A stretch of DNA of 39,619 bases from Bacteroidota bacterium (lineage in GTDB: Bacteria > Bacteroidota > Bacteroidia > Bacteroidales > Prolixibacteraceae), in NCBI GenBank assembly GCA_023251435.1, contig JAHEYU010000058.1, positions 1 to 39,619 of the forward strand. The letters run 5' to 3'. Numbering within the stretch: position 1 is the stretch's first letter; each line of letters begins with the position of its first letter. The notes below the pieces were generated by a model. It did not search any database, was not told the origin of the DNA, and saw only the letters and a list, made by a program, of their open reading frames with translations. Positions 16,231-25,099 of the stretch are shown piece after piece. The translations under genes and the position numbers were made by a program.

Positions 16231-16821
16231 TTAAGAAGATTTATTCATTTTTTTCAGAATTGCAATTAAAAAACCCAAGGTAATGAAGGCTCCCGGTGCT
16301 AGAATGAATACCAAAATTCCATCAGCACTTTCAGCAATAAATTTATACCCAAAGATAGAACCTGCACCCAGTATTTCACGGATACTACCAATTACGACCA
16401 GCGCCATTGTGAATCCGAGACCCATTCCAAGTCCGTCGATAAAGGACGAAAATATATTATTCTTCGCAGCAAATGCTTCGGCACGACCAAGTACAATGCA
16501 GTTTACCACGATCAGCGGAATAAAAATCCCCAACTGATTTGAAAGGGCCGGAGTATAGGCCTGCATCAACAAATCGACTACGGTTACGAAACTGGCAATT
16601 ACAACCACAAAGGCAGGAATTCGGACTTTATCGGGTACAAAATCCTTCACCACAGAAATGAAAATGTTTGACATGAATAGTACAAAAGTGGTTGCAAGTC
16701 CCATTCCCAGGCCATTGATGGCAGAAGAAGTGACTGCAAGGGTTGGACAGGTTCCTAATAGCAATACTAAAATCGGATTTTCCTTGAAAAACCCTTTGGT
16801 GAAATTATTTACCTGATTCAT
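16231..16821 (-). CDS. rnfE: Rnf complex subunit RnfE
   Basis: A 196-residue membrane subunit homologous to RnfA. It has the motif ENPILVLLLGTCPTLAVTSS (residues ~15-34) and LGIFIPLIVVNCIVLGRAEA, with six predicted spans. Its start codon overlaps the rnfG stop in an ATGA (16818-16821), indicating translational coupling. Part of the Na+/H+ pump linking reduced ferredoxin to NAD+. Length is normal. Confidence 0.95.
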   Translation of the reverse strand: MNQVNNFTKGFFKENPILVLLLGTCPTLAVTSSAINGLGMGLATTFVLFMSNIFISVVKDFVPDKVRIPAFVVVIASFVTVVDLLMQAYTPALSNQLGIFIPLIVVNCIVLGRAEAFAAKNNIFSSFIDGLGMGLGFTMALVVIGSIREILGAGSIFGYKFIAESADGILVFILAPGAFITLGFLIAILKKMNKSS

Positions 16822-17396
16822 TGTTTTTCTCCTTTTTTATGGGTTGCATAAGCACGGTTTACTGCATCGCAAAATGCACGGCTGCTGATGGTTGCAGCTG
16901 TGATAGCATCAACCTGTCCACCATCTTTTTTAACCTGAATCTTTTCGCCCGGTAAGTCAGAAAGTTTTACTCCTTTAAACTGATCCTTGAATGAAGGTAA
17001 CGCCATTTTTGTTCCAAGACCGGGTGTTTCCTTGTGTTCCAGTACTTCAATATTGCTGATAGCTCCATCAGGCATAAAACCTACCATGAGCGTAAAACGT
17101 CCGCTAAAACCTTCGTCGGTATATGTTTGAACTGCAACTCCCGAACTTTCGGTGCCTTTCAGCAAACGGTGAATCCTAATGCTGTCTTTTCCGTTATCAG
17201 GCATTAAAACAGTATCTAAAATGGATTCGAATTCAGGAATTACCATCTTTATTGCGTTGTTAATTTTTGCTTTCTGGGAAGCTGCAATGGGTTCTTTTGT
17301 AACCGAATAAACAGCCGACAGGGCCAACCCTGCCACTGCTGTGATGACGAAAAGTGCAATCGTCATATTTTTGAATGTTGATTCTTTCTTTGCCAT
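16818..17396 (-). CDS. rnfG: Rnf complex subunit RnfG (covalent FMN)
   Basis: A 192-residue protein with one N-terminal membrane anchor (residues ~10-30) and a periplasmic FMN-binding domain. The FMN-linking motif is seen as T166-A-A-T169 in DAITAATISS, where T169 is the expected covalent FMN-threonine (usual motif S/T-G-A-T). HKETPGLGTKM is also typical of the family. Two bases separate it from rnfD, and it overlaps rnfE by 4 nt. High confidence. Confidence 0.95.
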   Translation of the reverse strand: MAKKESTFKNMTIALFVITAVAGLALSAVYSVTKEPIAASQKAKINNAIKMVIPEFESILDTVLMPDNGKDSIRIHRLLKGTESSGVAVQTYTDEGFSGRFTLMVGFMPDGAISNIEVLEHKETPGLGTKMALPSFKDQFKGVKLSDLPGEKIQVKKDGGQVDAITAATISSRAFCDAVNRAYATHKKGEKQ

Positions 17397-17398
17397 AA

Positions 17399-18400
17399 CT
17401 ATCCTTTTGTGGATTGAATATTTACTTCTCCGAAACGTTTTGGTTTAACATACCGGTTGAGCAGCGGAACCATCGCGTTCATGATAAGGATGGCAAACGA
17501 AATACCTTCGGGATATGCTCCCCACAACCTGATAAGGATGGTCAGTATTCCGATTCCTGCACCAAAAATGATTTGAGCTTTAGGGTTCATAGGCGAGGTG
17601 ACCATATCGGTAGCCATGAAAAATGCTCCCAGAATTAATCCGCCGGTGATGAGGTGAAAAATCGGGTCGGCGAATTTTGCAGGATCTATCAGCCAGAATA
17701 TTCCGGAGAAAATAGCTGCTGAAAGCATTACCGAAACTGGAATGTGCCAGGTAATTATTTTACGCACCAACATAAATAATCCGCCAATTATTAACGCTAA
17801 CGCAGATATTTCGCCAAGCGATCCGGCCATATTTCCTATTAATAAATCCATATTGGTAGGCAGGTTCTTGAAAATTTCAATAACGGGCTGGCCATTTTTT
17901 ACTCCTTCTTTCAGTATTGCAAGTGGAGTAGCGGTGGTAACAGCGTCAACGCCAAAAGAGCCGGCTACAGGCCATGAGGTCATTTGTACAGGAAACGAAA
18001 TGAGCATAAAAACGCGTCCCACCAAGGCCGGATTGAAAGGGTTGTTACCCAATCCGCCAAAAGGCATTTTTGCGATTCCGATCGAAACCAATGCTCCAAC
18101 AATCAGCATCCACGATGGAACAGATGCCGGAACATTAAATGCGAGCAAAACACCTGTCAGTGCGGCCGATCCGTCGGCAATTTGCGGCTTCACTTTCAGG
18201 ATGAATTTCTGAATCAGCAGTTCGAATACCACACAGGCAGCCACCGCAATAAGCGTGACCCGTACCGAATCGAGGCCAAACATCACAACCGACCAGATAA
18301 ACGCAGGTACCAGTGCCAATATAACACCGTACATTATTTTATTCACCGAATCGCCCGAATGAACATGCGGCGAAGGAGATATCGTAAATAGTTTACTCAT
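17399..18400 (-). CDS. rnfD: Rnf complex subunit RnfD (covalent FMN)
   Basis: A 333-residue multi-span membrane subunit. It starts SPSPHVHSGDSVNKIMYGV, a conserved RnfD/NqrB opening, and contains GGLGNNPFNPALVGR (residues ~115-129). The FMN-threonine motif is T155-T-A-T158 in DAVTTATPLA. In Rnf this subunit carries covalent FMN and forms part of the ion path. It follows rnfC after 42 bp that contain a small (TTTTAAA)n tandem repeat. Length is normal for Bacteroidota. Confidence 0.95.
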   Translation of the reverse strand: MSKLFTISPSPHVHSGDSVNKIMYGVILALVPAFIWSVVMFGLDSVRVTLIAVAACVVFELLIQKFILKVKPQIADGSAALTGVLLAFNVPASVPSWMLIVGALVSIGIAKMPFGGLGNNPFNPALVGRVFMLISFPVQMTSWPVAGSFGVDAVTTATPLAILKEGVKNGQPVIEIFKNLPTNMDLLIGNMAGSLGEISALALIIGGLFMLVRKIITWHIPVSVMLSAAIFSGIFWLIDPAKFADPIFHLITGGLILGAFFMATDMVTSPMNPKAQIIFGAGIGILTILIRLWGAYPEGISFAILIMNAMVPLLNRYVKPKRFGEVNIQSTKG

Positions 18401-18404
18401 CAGG

Positions 18405-18430
18405 AATTTTAAATTTTAAATTTTAAATTT
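18405..18430. repeat. Short tandem repeat (TTTTAAA) between rnfC and rnfD
   Basis: The 42-bp gap holds about three and a half units of a 7-bp AT-only repeat. It is self-complementary and could form an AT hairpin. It lies immediately upstream of the rnfD start. Confidence 0.6.
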
Positions 18431-18442
18431 CGAATTAAATTC

Positions 18443-19774
18443 TTATGGTTTTCTGCTTCTCATCAAGGCTCCAACTTTGCCTTTTCCAAGCCGGATGTAA
18501 TCGAGCAGCGGACGATTGGCCGGACAAGTATAGCTGCACGAACCACACTCAATACAATCCATTATCTTTTCGTTTTCGGCACTTTCCCATATTTGTTTTT
18601 CCGAAAGCGTCATCAGCAGATAGGGTTCCAATCCCATCGGGCATACCGAAACGCAACGTGAACAACGGATACAAGGCATTGTTTCTCCGCGTTTCGATTC
18701 TTTTTCGGGCATCATTAATATTCCTGAAGTGCCTTTGGTTACAGGTATTTCGGTATTGGCAAACGCTTTTCCCATCATAGGGCCGCCGTTGATAATTTTT
18801 CCGCAATTCTCCGGAAGTCCGCCCGCAGCTTCAATCAATTCACTGATAGTGGTTCCGATACGTACTTTATAATTGGATGGATTTTTAACCGATTTGCCGG
18901 TAACAGTGACCACCCGTTCGAACAAAGGTTTGTTTTTCTGAACAGCTTCGTAAACGGCGAAAGTGGTTGCGATATTGGTAACCACTGCTCCAACCGAAAT
19001 TGGCAGCGCGCCCGATGGAACCTCGCGGCCTGTAACAGCTTTAATCAACTGTTTTTCTCCACCTTGCGGATATTTTACTCTAAGCGGAACGACCGAAATG
19101 TTGGTATGTCTGTATGCCAGTTTAATCATTTCTGAAATGGCATCCGGCTTATTGTTTTCAATACCAATGGCTGCTCTGTTTACATTCATCGCCTTCATCA
19201 GTAGTCGAATACCAATAATTAATTCTTCGCCATGCTCAAGCATCAGGCGGTGGTCGGAAGTAAGATAAGGCTCACATTCCACCCCGTTAATAAGTAAAAC
19301 TTCCGCTTTCATCCCTTTTGGAGGTATCAGTTTTACGTGTGTTGGGAATGTTGCTCCGCCCAAACCGACGATACCTGCCTCCTGAATCTTTGCCAGAATC
19401 GCTGCCGAATCCAGGGTGATCGCAGATTTTATTTCGTTGTTCCGATCTATTTGTTCGTCCCAAAGGTCGTCTTCAACATCAATGTAAACACCCATTTTCT
19501 GGTATCCTGAAGTATCGGGACCAGTTTCCACTTTTTTTACTGTTCCTGAAACCGAAGAATGGATATTGGCAGACACGAATCCCGAAGTTTTCGCGATGAG
19601 TTGTCCGACCAGCAATTTGTCGCCTTTTTTTACAACAACTTCGGCAGGTGCGCCAATATGCTGGCCAACTGGAATAAAGACAGTTTTTGGAAGGGCAAGC
19701 ACTTCAATTGCTTTGGAGGCCGAAAGTTTATTTTCAGCCGGATGAACTCCTCCTATTTTGAATGATTTTAACAC
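18443..19774 (-). CDS. rnfC: Rnf complex subunit RnfC (NADH-binding, 2x[4Fe-4S])
   Basis: A 443-residue peripheral subunit that passes electrons to NAD+. Features in order: a barrel-sandwich/lipoyl-like N-terminal domain (VFIPVGQHIGAPAEVVVKKG), an NAD(H)/FMN-binding core with GLGGATFPTHVKL, then an SLBB-like part, then two four-Cys clusters at residues 368-379 (CIRCSRCVSVCP) and 407-418 (CIECGSCSYTCP). The start is GTG at 19774, chosen because a perfect AGGAGG lies six bases upstream. It follows rnfB by 17 bp. High confidence. Confidence 0.95.
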   Translation of the reverse strand: MLKSFKIGGVHPAENKLSASKAIEVLALPKTVFIPVGQHIGAPAEVVVKKGDKLLVGQLIAKTSGFVSANIHSSVSGTVKKVETGPDTSGYQKMGVYIDVEDDLWDEQIDRNNEIKSAITLDSAAILAKIQEAGIVGLGGATFPTHVKLIPPKGMKAEVLLINGVECEPYLTSDHRLMLEHGEELIIGIRLLMKAMNVNRAAIGIENNKPDAISEMIKLAYRHTNISVVPLRVKYPQGGEKQLIKAVTGREVPSGALPISVGAVVTNIATTFAVYEAVQKNKPLFERVVTVTGKSVKNPSNYKVRIGTTISELIEAAGGLPENCGKIINGGPMMGKAFANTEIPVTKGTSGILMMPEKESKRGETMPCIRCSRCVSVCPMGLEPYLLMTLSEKQIWESAENEKIMDCIECGSCSYTCPANRPLLDYIRLGKGKVGALMRSRKP

Positions 19775-19786
19775 AGTTTTCCTCCT
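19775..19786 (-). promoter_or_regulatory. Perfect Shine-Dalgarno before the GTG start of rnfC
   Basis: AGGAGG on the minus strand (19781-19786) is spaced six bases from the GTG at 19774. This is unusual in a genome where most starts lack such a site, and it fixes the rnfC start. Confidence 0.7.
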
Positions 19787-19791
19787 AATAT

Positions 19792-20703
19792 TTAAATTGC
19801 AGAAGATTTGGGTTCAGCAGAAACCGGAACCTCTATTGGTTTTTCGGGCGCCGAAACTGGTTGTTCAGTTAAAACAACCTTTCGTGGCGGAAAATTCAGT
19901 TCAATAATTGCATTGGTCGGGCAAACCGGAGCACATTTCCGGCAAAGTTTACATTTATCAGCATCAATAAAAGCAAGGTTGTTGGCAATTGTAATGGCAT
20001 CGTATTTACATTCTTTTTCACATTTGCTACAACCAATACAGGCAACTGCGCACGATTTGCGTGCAACTCCACCTTTGTCCTGATTGCGGCAGGCCACGTA
20101 TATTTTCCGGTCTTTAGGTCCTTTTTTGCGTAATTCAATTAGCGTTTTTGGGCAGGCTTTTACGCAGGCACCACAGGCAACACATTTTTCGTCGTCCACT
20201 TCTGGCAATCCGGTAACCTGATTCATGTAAATGGCATCGAAATCGCAAGCCACCACACAGTCGCCGCAACCCAAACAGCCATACTGGCAACCGGTATCGC
20301 CGCTGTAAAGCGAAGCAGCAATTGCGCACGAAACAGGTCCGTCAAAGAAATTTGTTTTAGGACGGTGTTCGCAGGTACCGTTGCACCTCACCACTGCAAC
20401 ACGCGGATCTTTTTTCTCCGCTTCGATACCAAGAATATTGGCAACACCGCTCATGCAGTCGTTTCCACCAACCGGACAAAATAAATCAGTCAGTTCTCCC
20501 TTGTTTACACAGGCCTCGGCAAAAGCACGGCAGCCTGCAAATCCACATCCTCCACAATTGGCGCCGGGTAATGCAGTTTCAACCTGATCTATTCTTGGAT
20601 CTTCATACACCTTGAATTTTTGAGCAACAAAATACAGAACAATTGCCGACAAAACTCCAATAATACTAAGGGTTAAAACAGTATATAAAATAATTGTAGT
20701 CAT
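19792..20703 (-). CDS. rnfB: Rnf complex subunit RnfB (polyferredoxin)
   Basis: A 303-residue subunit that receives electrons from ferredoxin. An N-terminal membrane anchor (about residues 5-27) is followed by the RnfB/Fe-S domain with C50, C53, C58 and C76 (CGGCGFAGC..CPVGG). Further cysteine groups follow: CQYGCLGCGDCVVAC, CVACGACVKACP, CAVACIGCSKCEKEC and CKLCRKCAPVCP, indicating several more [4Fe-4S] clusters than in the short proteobacterial RnfB. The last ~25 residues are Pro/Glu-rich. It sits 9 bp after rseC, at the head of the rnf genes. High confidence. Confidence 0.95.
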   Translation of the reverse strand: MTTIILYTVLTLSIIGVLSAIVLYFVAQKFKVYEDPRIDQVETALPGANCGGCGFAGCRAFAEACVNKGELTDLFCPVGGNDCMSGVANILGIEAEKKDPRVAVVRCNGTCEHRPKTNFFDGPVSCAIAASLYSGDTGCQYGCLGCGDCVVACDFDAIYMNQVTGLPEVDDEKCVACGACVKACPKTLIELRKKGPKDRKIYVACRNQDKGGVARKSCAVACIGCSKCEKECKYDAITIANNLAFIDADKCKLCRKCAPVCPTNAIIELNFPPRKVVLTEQPVSAPEKPIEVPVSAEPKSSAI

Positions 20704-20712
20704 ACAGTTGTA

Positions 20713-21129
20713 TTAATTAATTGCAGCGATTTCGAATTCGAAAGAACTTTTTATTTTATTCCTGAAAAAATAAAGGACGGCATAGTAAGGAATCAGGATT
20801 GCCAAAGACAGCAACCCGGACAAGCCTTCGTTGTTGGAAATTGAGACGCTTATAATAAGTGTTGTGAAAACCAGCATGAATGGTAAAATGTAACCGTAAA
20901 AGGCAGCTTTGAATCCCTGGGAAGTACGGCCAACAATGTTAACCTGTTGTCCCGGATGATAATTTCCGGAGAAATGGTAGATTTCAATTTCCTTTTCTTT
21001 CATATCTGATGCAAGACAAGCTCCTTTTGCATGGCACGAAGAACAGGCAGAAGCATTGATAATTACAACCGTTATTTTATTTTCTGAAACTTCCTGAATA
21101 ACTCCCGCGTGTAACACCTTTTCATCCAT
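20713..21129 (-). CDS. rseC: RseC/MucC-type positive regulator/assembly protein
   Basis: A ~138-residue protein of the RseC/MucC family. The N-terminal soluble part has ACSSCHAKGAC (a four-Cys-like cluster CxxC..C), then two C-terminal hydrophobic spans (YGYILPFMLVFTTLIISVSI, LSLAILIPYYAVLYFF). I chose the ATG at 21129 (MDEKVLHAGVI), which fits the family opening; an in-frame ATG at 21159 would add ten residues. It leads the rnf operon in many Bacteroidota, and RseC/Rnf together are known in E. coli (as Rsx) to reduce SoxR. Here it more likely helps Rnf assembly or maturation (inference). No clear promoter box is seen upstream. Confidence 0.88.
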   Translation of the reverse strand: MDEKVLHAGVIQEVSENKITVVIINASACSSCHAKGACLASDMKEKEIEIYHFSGNYHPGQQVNIVGRTSQGFKAAFYGYILPFMLVFTTLIISVSISNNEGLSGLLSLAILIPYYAVLYFFRNKIKSSFEFEIAAIN

Positions 21130-21489
21130 CTGTTTAATCTCAGGGTTTAAAAAAAACATGTAAATCTAAAGATGTTTGGATAATTTAAAGAAAGGGACAT
21201 TTCATTTTTAAAACCGAGTCTGTTATTTGTATTTATTCTAAATAAGGCCTGAAATTTTCATTTTTCATCTTGCTGTAAAACAGGTGGTTGTTGGCTTGTA
21301 TGATAATTGTCATTGTTTCGTCAGTTTTCTGTGGTTTAGCATTTTACTGAAATTATAGAACCTAAATCTCGAAAATTGGAAAAGCTTTAAACAATAAATC
21401 ATTAAAAATACCAGTAATGGTTCAAGAGTTACATTCGCTGATAAGTTGATATTCTCCTTGATGGATAACCGATTATCCGGAACAAAAAA
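21130..21489. other. Intergenic stretch between rseC and the C1 peptidase gene
   Basis: About 360 bp, AT-rich. It should contain the rnf operon promoter for the minus strand, but no TAnnTTTG/TTTG pair stands out. A 64-codon minus ORF at 21310-21504 runs into the terminator and has no coding look. I see no RNA gene or repeat here. Confidence 0.5.
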
Positions 21490-21516
21490 AATCCCCGTTT
21501 TCACGAGGATTTTTTT
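21490..21516 (-). terminator. Terminator of the C1 peptidase gene (symmetric)
   Basis: AATCCCCG (21490-21497) and CGAGGATT (21504-21511) form an 8-bp stem with one wobble pair around a 6-nt loop. On the minus strand it is followed by eight Ts (plus-strand A-run 21484-21491); on the plus strand six Ts follow. It lies 5-30 bp past the peptidase stop. Confidence 0.85.
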
Positions 21517-21520
21517 GAAT

Positions 21521-22774
21521 CTATTTGAATTTCTTCAGGAGGTCTTTTACCGCATCTTTGTGAACCGTAAATCCCATCATTTTTAGTTTGATGTAATCTT
21601 CGTGAAAGAAATAATATCCGAAATTTGGACTGGATGCATCAACGTTTCTCGATCCGGAGCTTGAATCTTTGATCAGGAACCAATCTTTGCCCAAACCTTT
21701 GTAATTTTCGAGGTAGCCAATAAGCTGCATTCCATGGTCGTCGGTTGTTGTTTCGTTCGAAAAGCGGAACTGGCGGGCATCTTCGTTGATGTAAGCCGAA
21801 GGAATATCGTAATCAGGAATAATTGCGCAATTCGTTTCGCGGCTAAAACCTGTTTCAGAAACGTCGCCGCCAATACTCATTGTGTAGCCGCTCTTAATGG
21901 CTTTTTTTAGTGCCTCCATGAAATCGTTGAGCGGAACATTGTAGTAATCTTTGTTGTGCCACCAGTTGTCAGGAACTTTGTATTCAACTTGCTGCCAGTA
22001 TGGTTCCTGCTTGTAGGATAGGATTTCAACAAAATCGTTTGGTTCAATTTTCAGGTAATCTTTCAGATATGTTTGCGGGGTATATGTTTTTCCCTCGACC
22101 ACAAACTGGGTGGGCGGAACACCAATGTAATGGTTCATTATCGATTTAATGGTTTCCAATCCGGTTTCAATATTCCATGCATTCGATATTTTAAGCGAAT
22201 TGAGGAAAGCTGTCATTTCCTCAACCATTTTGGCGTGGCTGTGATATTTTCGGCCATCAATTAATCCGCTGTAAGCTTCTTCCGGAACTGTGCCATACGT
22301 TTTTACGATCCGTGCCAGTGCATTTCCTTCCGATCCTTCCGAAAATTCGGAATCACCCCTCTTTTCAATAAACCTGCGGGCTTTTTCGACGTATTCCCAA
22401 TAAGCCGAATAGATTTCAGAAATTTCAACTTTTCTACCATGTTGCCGAAGTACTTCCGATTCGTAAAAAGAAGTGGTTGAAAAACTCCAGCAAGTTCCGG
22501 CATTACCCTGCGATTCGGTAGGATTTGTCCATACGGTTTTGTACAGAGACTGATTGTTTGGTAAATCCATGCCTGATTGATCCATCACAAACCTTACGAA
22601 TGGCGCTTTTTCTGTCAGCTTTTCCTCAACAGCAGTTACATCTTTCAGTATCGATTCGTAGTAAAATCCTTTGCCCTTTTCTTCAGTAATAATTTTGCCT
22701 TTGCTTACATTTTGGGCCTGACTGCCTATTACCAGCATCGCAAAAAGACCAGTGGTCACGATTATTTTGTTCAT
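21521..22774 (-). CDS. C1-family (papain/bleomycin-hydrolase-like) aminopeptidase, exported
   Basis: A 417-residue protein with a signal peptide (residues 1-21). The papain-type active-site region is seen: oxyanion Q89 and catalytic C95 in ESQGNAGTCWSFS, and H347 in TTDDHGMQLIGY. At the position of the usual catalytic Asn there is Asp370 (FLIKDSSSGSR in place of the N-S-W type motif). The size and layout match the Bacteroidota aminopeptidase C-like (PepC/BLMH) group, which trims peptides; here in the periplasm. Monocistronic, with its own terminator. A weak -7-like box lies at 22803-22810 on the minus strand. Family confident; exact specificity unknown. Confidence 0.88.
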   Translation of the reverse strand: MNKIIVTTGLFAMLVIGSQAQNVSKGKIITEEKGKGFYYESILKDVTAVEEKLTEKAPFVRFVMDQSGMDLPNNQSLYKTVWTNPTESQGNAGTCWSFSTTSFYESEVLRQHGRKVEISEIYSAYWEYVEKARRFIEKRGDSEFSEGSEGNALARIVKTYGTVPEEAYSGLIDGRKYHSHAKMVEEMTAFLNSLKISNAWNIETGLETIKSIMNHYIGVPPTQFVVEGKTYTPQTYLKDYLKIEPNDFVEILSYKQEPYWQQVEYKVPDNWWHNKDYYNVPLNDFMEALKKAIKSGYTMSIGGDVSETGFSRETNCAIIPDYDIPSAYINEDARQFRFSNETTTDDHGMQLIGYLENYKGLGKDWFLIKDSSSGSRNVDASSPNFGYYFFHEDYIKLKMMGFTVHKDAVKDLLKKFK

Positions 22775-22920
22775 ATTTATTTATTGGTTTATATTGAAGT
22801 GCGAAATATAGGTCAATCATTTCACCAACTTCCTGAAGAATATCAGTATTCTTTGTTGGATTGCCGACTTTGTAATTCACATTTTCTCATCTTCTCCCTA
22901 TCTCCCCGTGCTTTCTGTCC

Positions 22921-25020
22921 TCAACTAATCGAGCTCCAGTTGAATTCTGTGTTTTTCATTTTGAGCAATTGATAAACCAGAATTTGATTTTCGGGTTTTT
23001 GGAGTTTTGGGTCGTCGTCGAGAATATCAGATGCCTGATTGCGGGCATGTTGCAGTATTTCGCCATCGCGGCCGAGATTGGCAATTTTCAGGGTAAAACC
23101 AATGCCGCTTTGCTGGGTTCCTTCCATATCGCCAGGGCCGCGCAGTTTCAGGTCCACTTCGGCAATTTCAAATCCGTCGGTGGTGCGCACCATTGTTTCG
23201 AGGCGTTTGCGGCTTTCGTTGCTGATTTTGTACGACGACATCAGCAAACAATACGACTGTTCGGCGCCACGGCCAACTCTGCCGCGCAACTGATGCAGCT
23301 GAGAAAGTCCAAATCTTTCGGCACTTTCAATAATCATTACCGAGGCATTCGGAACATCCACCCCAACTTCAATAACCGTAGTAGCTACCATAATCTGGGT
23401 TTTCCCTTCTTTAAACAGATTCATTTCTGCATCTTTCTCCGCTGGTTTCATCTTGCCGTGAACCATGCTGATTGAATACCTTGGAAATACCTGTTTCATC
23501 AAATCGTATCCGTTTTCCACATTACGCAGATCGAGTTTTTCCGATTCTTTGATGAGTGGATATACCACATAAACCTGTCGGCCGGTTTTCACCTGTTCTC
23601 GTATAAAATCGTACACCTGTTTCCGTCTGTTTTCGTAATAATGCAGTGTTTGTATTGGCTTCCGGCCGGGTGGCAATTCGTCAATCACCGACACATCCAA
23701 ATCGCCATAAACGGTCATTGCCAGTGTTCGCGGGATAGGAGTGGCGGTCATTACCAAAATATGAGGTGGCGTAAATTCATTCTTTTTCCAGAGTTTGGCT
23801 CGCTGGGCAACACCAAAACGGTGCTGTTCGTCAATAATTACCAGTCCGAGTTTCTGAAGTACAACCTTGTCTTCGATGAGCGCGTGGGTTCCTACCAGTA
23901 ATTGTAGGCTGCCATTTTCCAACTGCTCATGAATAATCCTTCGTTTGGCAATTTTGGTCGATCCCGTTAACAAAGCAATCGAAATTCCCAGCCCGTCGGT
24001 CATTTTTCTGATCGAATTATAATGTTGAATGGCCAGTATTTCGGTTGGCGCCATCAGGCAAACCTGGAAGCCATTGTCGAAAGCAATCAGGGCAGTCATG
24101 AGTGCTACCAGTGTTTTTCCGCTGCCAACATCGCCTTGCAACAGTCGGTTCATTTGTTTCCCGGAACCCATGTCTTTCCTGATTTCACGAATAACTTTCT
24201 TTTGGGCATTGGTTAGTTCAAATGGCAGATAGTTACTGAAAAACGTATTCAGATTATAGCCAACCTGCGAAAATACAAAACCTTTAAAAGAGTCTTCTCG
24301 CTTGTGCTTCAGGCTTAATATCTTCAGCTGAATGTAAAACAGTTCTTCAAATTTCAGGCGGAACAGTGCATTTTTCAGCAGGTTCGGATTTTCAGGAAAA
24401 TGAACCTGCCGCAACGAAACGGACAAAGGCATTAATTTTAAACGGGAAATCAACGAAGAAGGGAGTGTTTCGAATATTTTTCCTTCGATAAGTGCTGAAA
24501 GGTTAAATTGAAATTTATTCAAGGCTTTGCTTGTCATAAATTTCTTCTTCATGTTCTCGGTGGTGTTGTAGAAAGCCTGAAATACGCCGGTAGTAATGGG
24601 CTTATTTTCGGCAGGTTCCAACTCCGGATGCACCATGTTTATTTTTCCGTTGAAAATAGTGGGTTTTCCGAAGAGGATGTATTGCACATTGGGGCGAATA
24701 TTTTCTTTTACCCATTTTACTCCTTGAAACCACAATAATTCCATTGTGCCCGAATCGTCGCGGAAATGGGCAATCAGTCGCTGTCTGGCCCCTTCGCCGG
24801 TTGTTTCGAACCGGATGATTACTCCCTTAAGCTGAATATATGGCATGTTGTTTGTGACTTCCGAAATCTTGTAAAATTTCGTCCGGTCGATGTATTTGTA
24901 GGGGAAATAATAAAGGAGGTCGTTGAAGGTATAGATCTCCAATTCCTTTTTAAGCAGATCAGCACGCTGCGGCCCGACACCGGGTAGAAATTTAATGTCC
25001 TGTTCGAGATATTCTGACAT
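22921..25020 (-). CDS. recG: ATP-dependent DNA helicase RecG
   Basis: A 699-residue helicase that reverses stalled forks and processes recombination intermediates. An N-terminal wedge/OB domain opens with KFLPGVGPQRADLLKKEL (residues ~10-27); Walker A is GDVGSGKT near residue 295-303; the DEAH-type box is IIDEQHRFG near 396; motif VI is HQLRGRVGRG. I took the ATG at 25020, since MSEYLEQDIKFLPGVGP fits other RecG N-termini; a longer frame from 25125 would run through the promoter. A TATATTTG box ends only 4 nt upstream of this ATG. High confidence. Confidence 0.95.
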   Translation of the reverse strand: MSEYLEQDIKFLPGVGPQRADLLKKELEIYTFNDLLYYFPYKYIDRTKFYKISEVTNNMPYIQLKGVIIRFETTGEGARQRLIAHFRDDSGTMELLWFQGVKWVKENIRPNVQYILFGKPTIFNGKINMVHPELEPAENKPITTGVFQAFYNTTENMKKKFMTSKALNKFQFNLSALIEGKIFETLPSSLISRLKLMPLSVSLRQVHFPENPNLLKNALFRLKFEELFYIQLKILSLKHKREDSFKGFVFSQVGYNLNTFFSNYLPFELTNAQKKVIREIRKDMGSGKQMNRLLQGDVGSGKTLVALMTALIAFDNGFQVCLMAPTEILAIQHYNSIRKMTDGLGISIALLTGSTKIAKRRIIHEQLENGSLQLLVGTHALIEDKVVLQKLGLVIIDEQHRFGVAQRAKLWKKNEFTPPHILVMTATPIPRTLAMTVYGDLDVSVIDELPPGRKPIQTLHYYENRRKQVYDFIREQVKTGRQVYVVYPLIKESEKLDLRNVENGYDLMKQVFPRYSISMVHGKMKPAEKDAEMNLFKEGKTQIMVATTVIEVGVDVPNASVMIIESAERFGLSQLHQLRGRVGRGAEQSYCLLMSSYKISNESRKRLETMVRTTDGFEIAEVDLKLRGPGDMEGTQQSGIGFTLKIANLGRDGEILQHARNQASDILDDDPKLQKPENQILVYQLLKMKNTEFNWSSIS

Positions 25021-25024
25021 TAGG

Positions 25025-25054
25025 CAAATATAAAGATTATATATTTGTAACAAA
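25025..25054 (-). promoter_or_regulatory. recG promoter (TTTG -18 bp- TATATTTG)
   Basis: On the minus strand TTTG (25051-25054) and TATATTTG (25025-25032) are separated by 18 bp, an excellent Bacteroidota promoter. The start codon at 25020 lies 4 nt past the -7 box, so the recG mRNA may be leaderless. Confidence 0.65.
25040..25047 (+). promoter_or_regulatory. -7 box (TATATTTG) of the divergent ABC gene
   Basis: A perfect TAnnTTTG on the plus strand, lying inside the spacer of the recG promoter. The predicted leader to the ATG at 25100 is about 47 nt. The -33 region is poor. Confidence 0.5.
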
Positions 25055-25099
25055 CTGAACGACCAATCAACTAATTGATGCAAAACAATACCAAATAAG

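Noticed and set aside
21310-21504. 64-codon minus-strand ORF between rseC and the peptidase
   Set aside because: It runs through the peptidase terminator hairpin, has no promoter and no recognisable motif.
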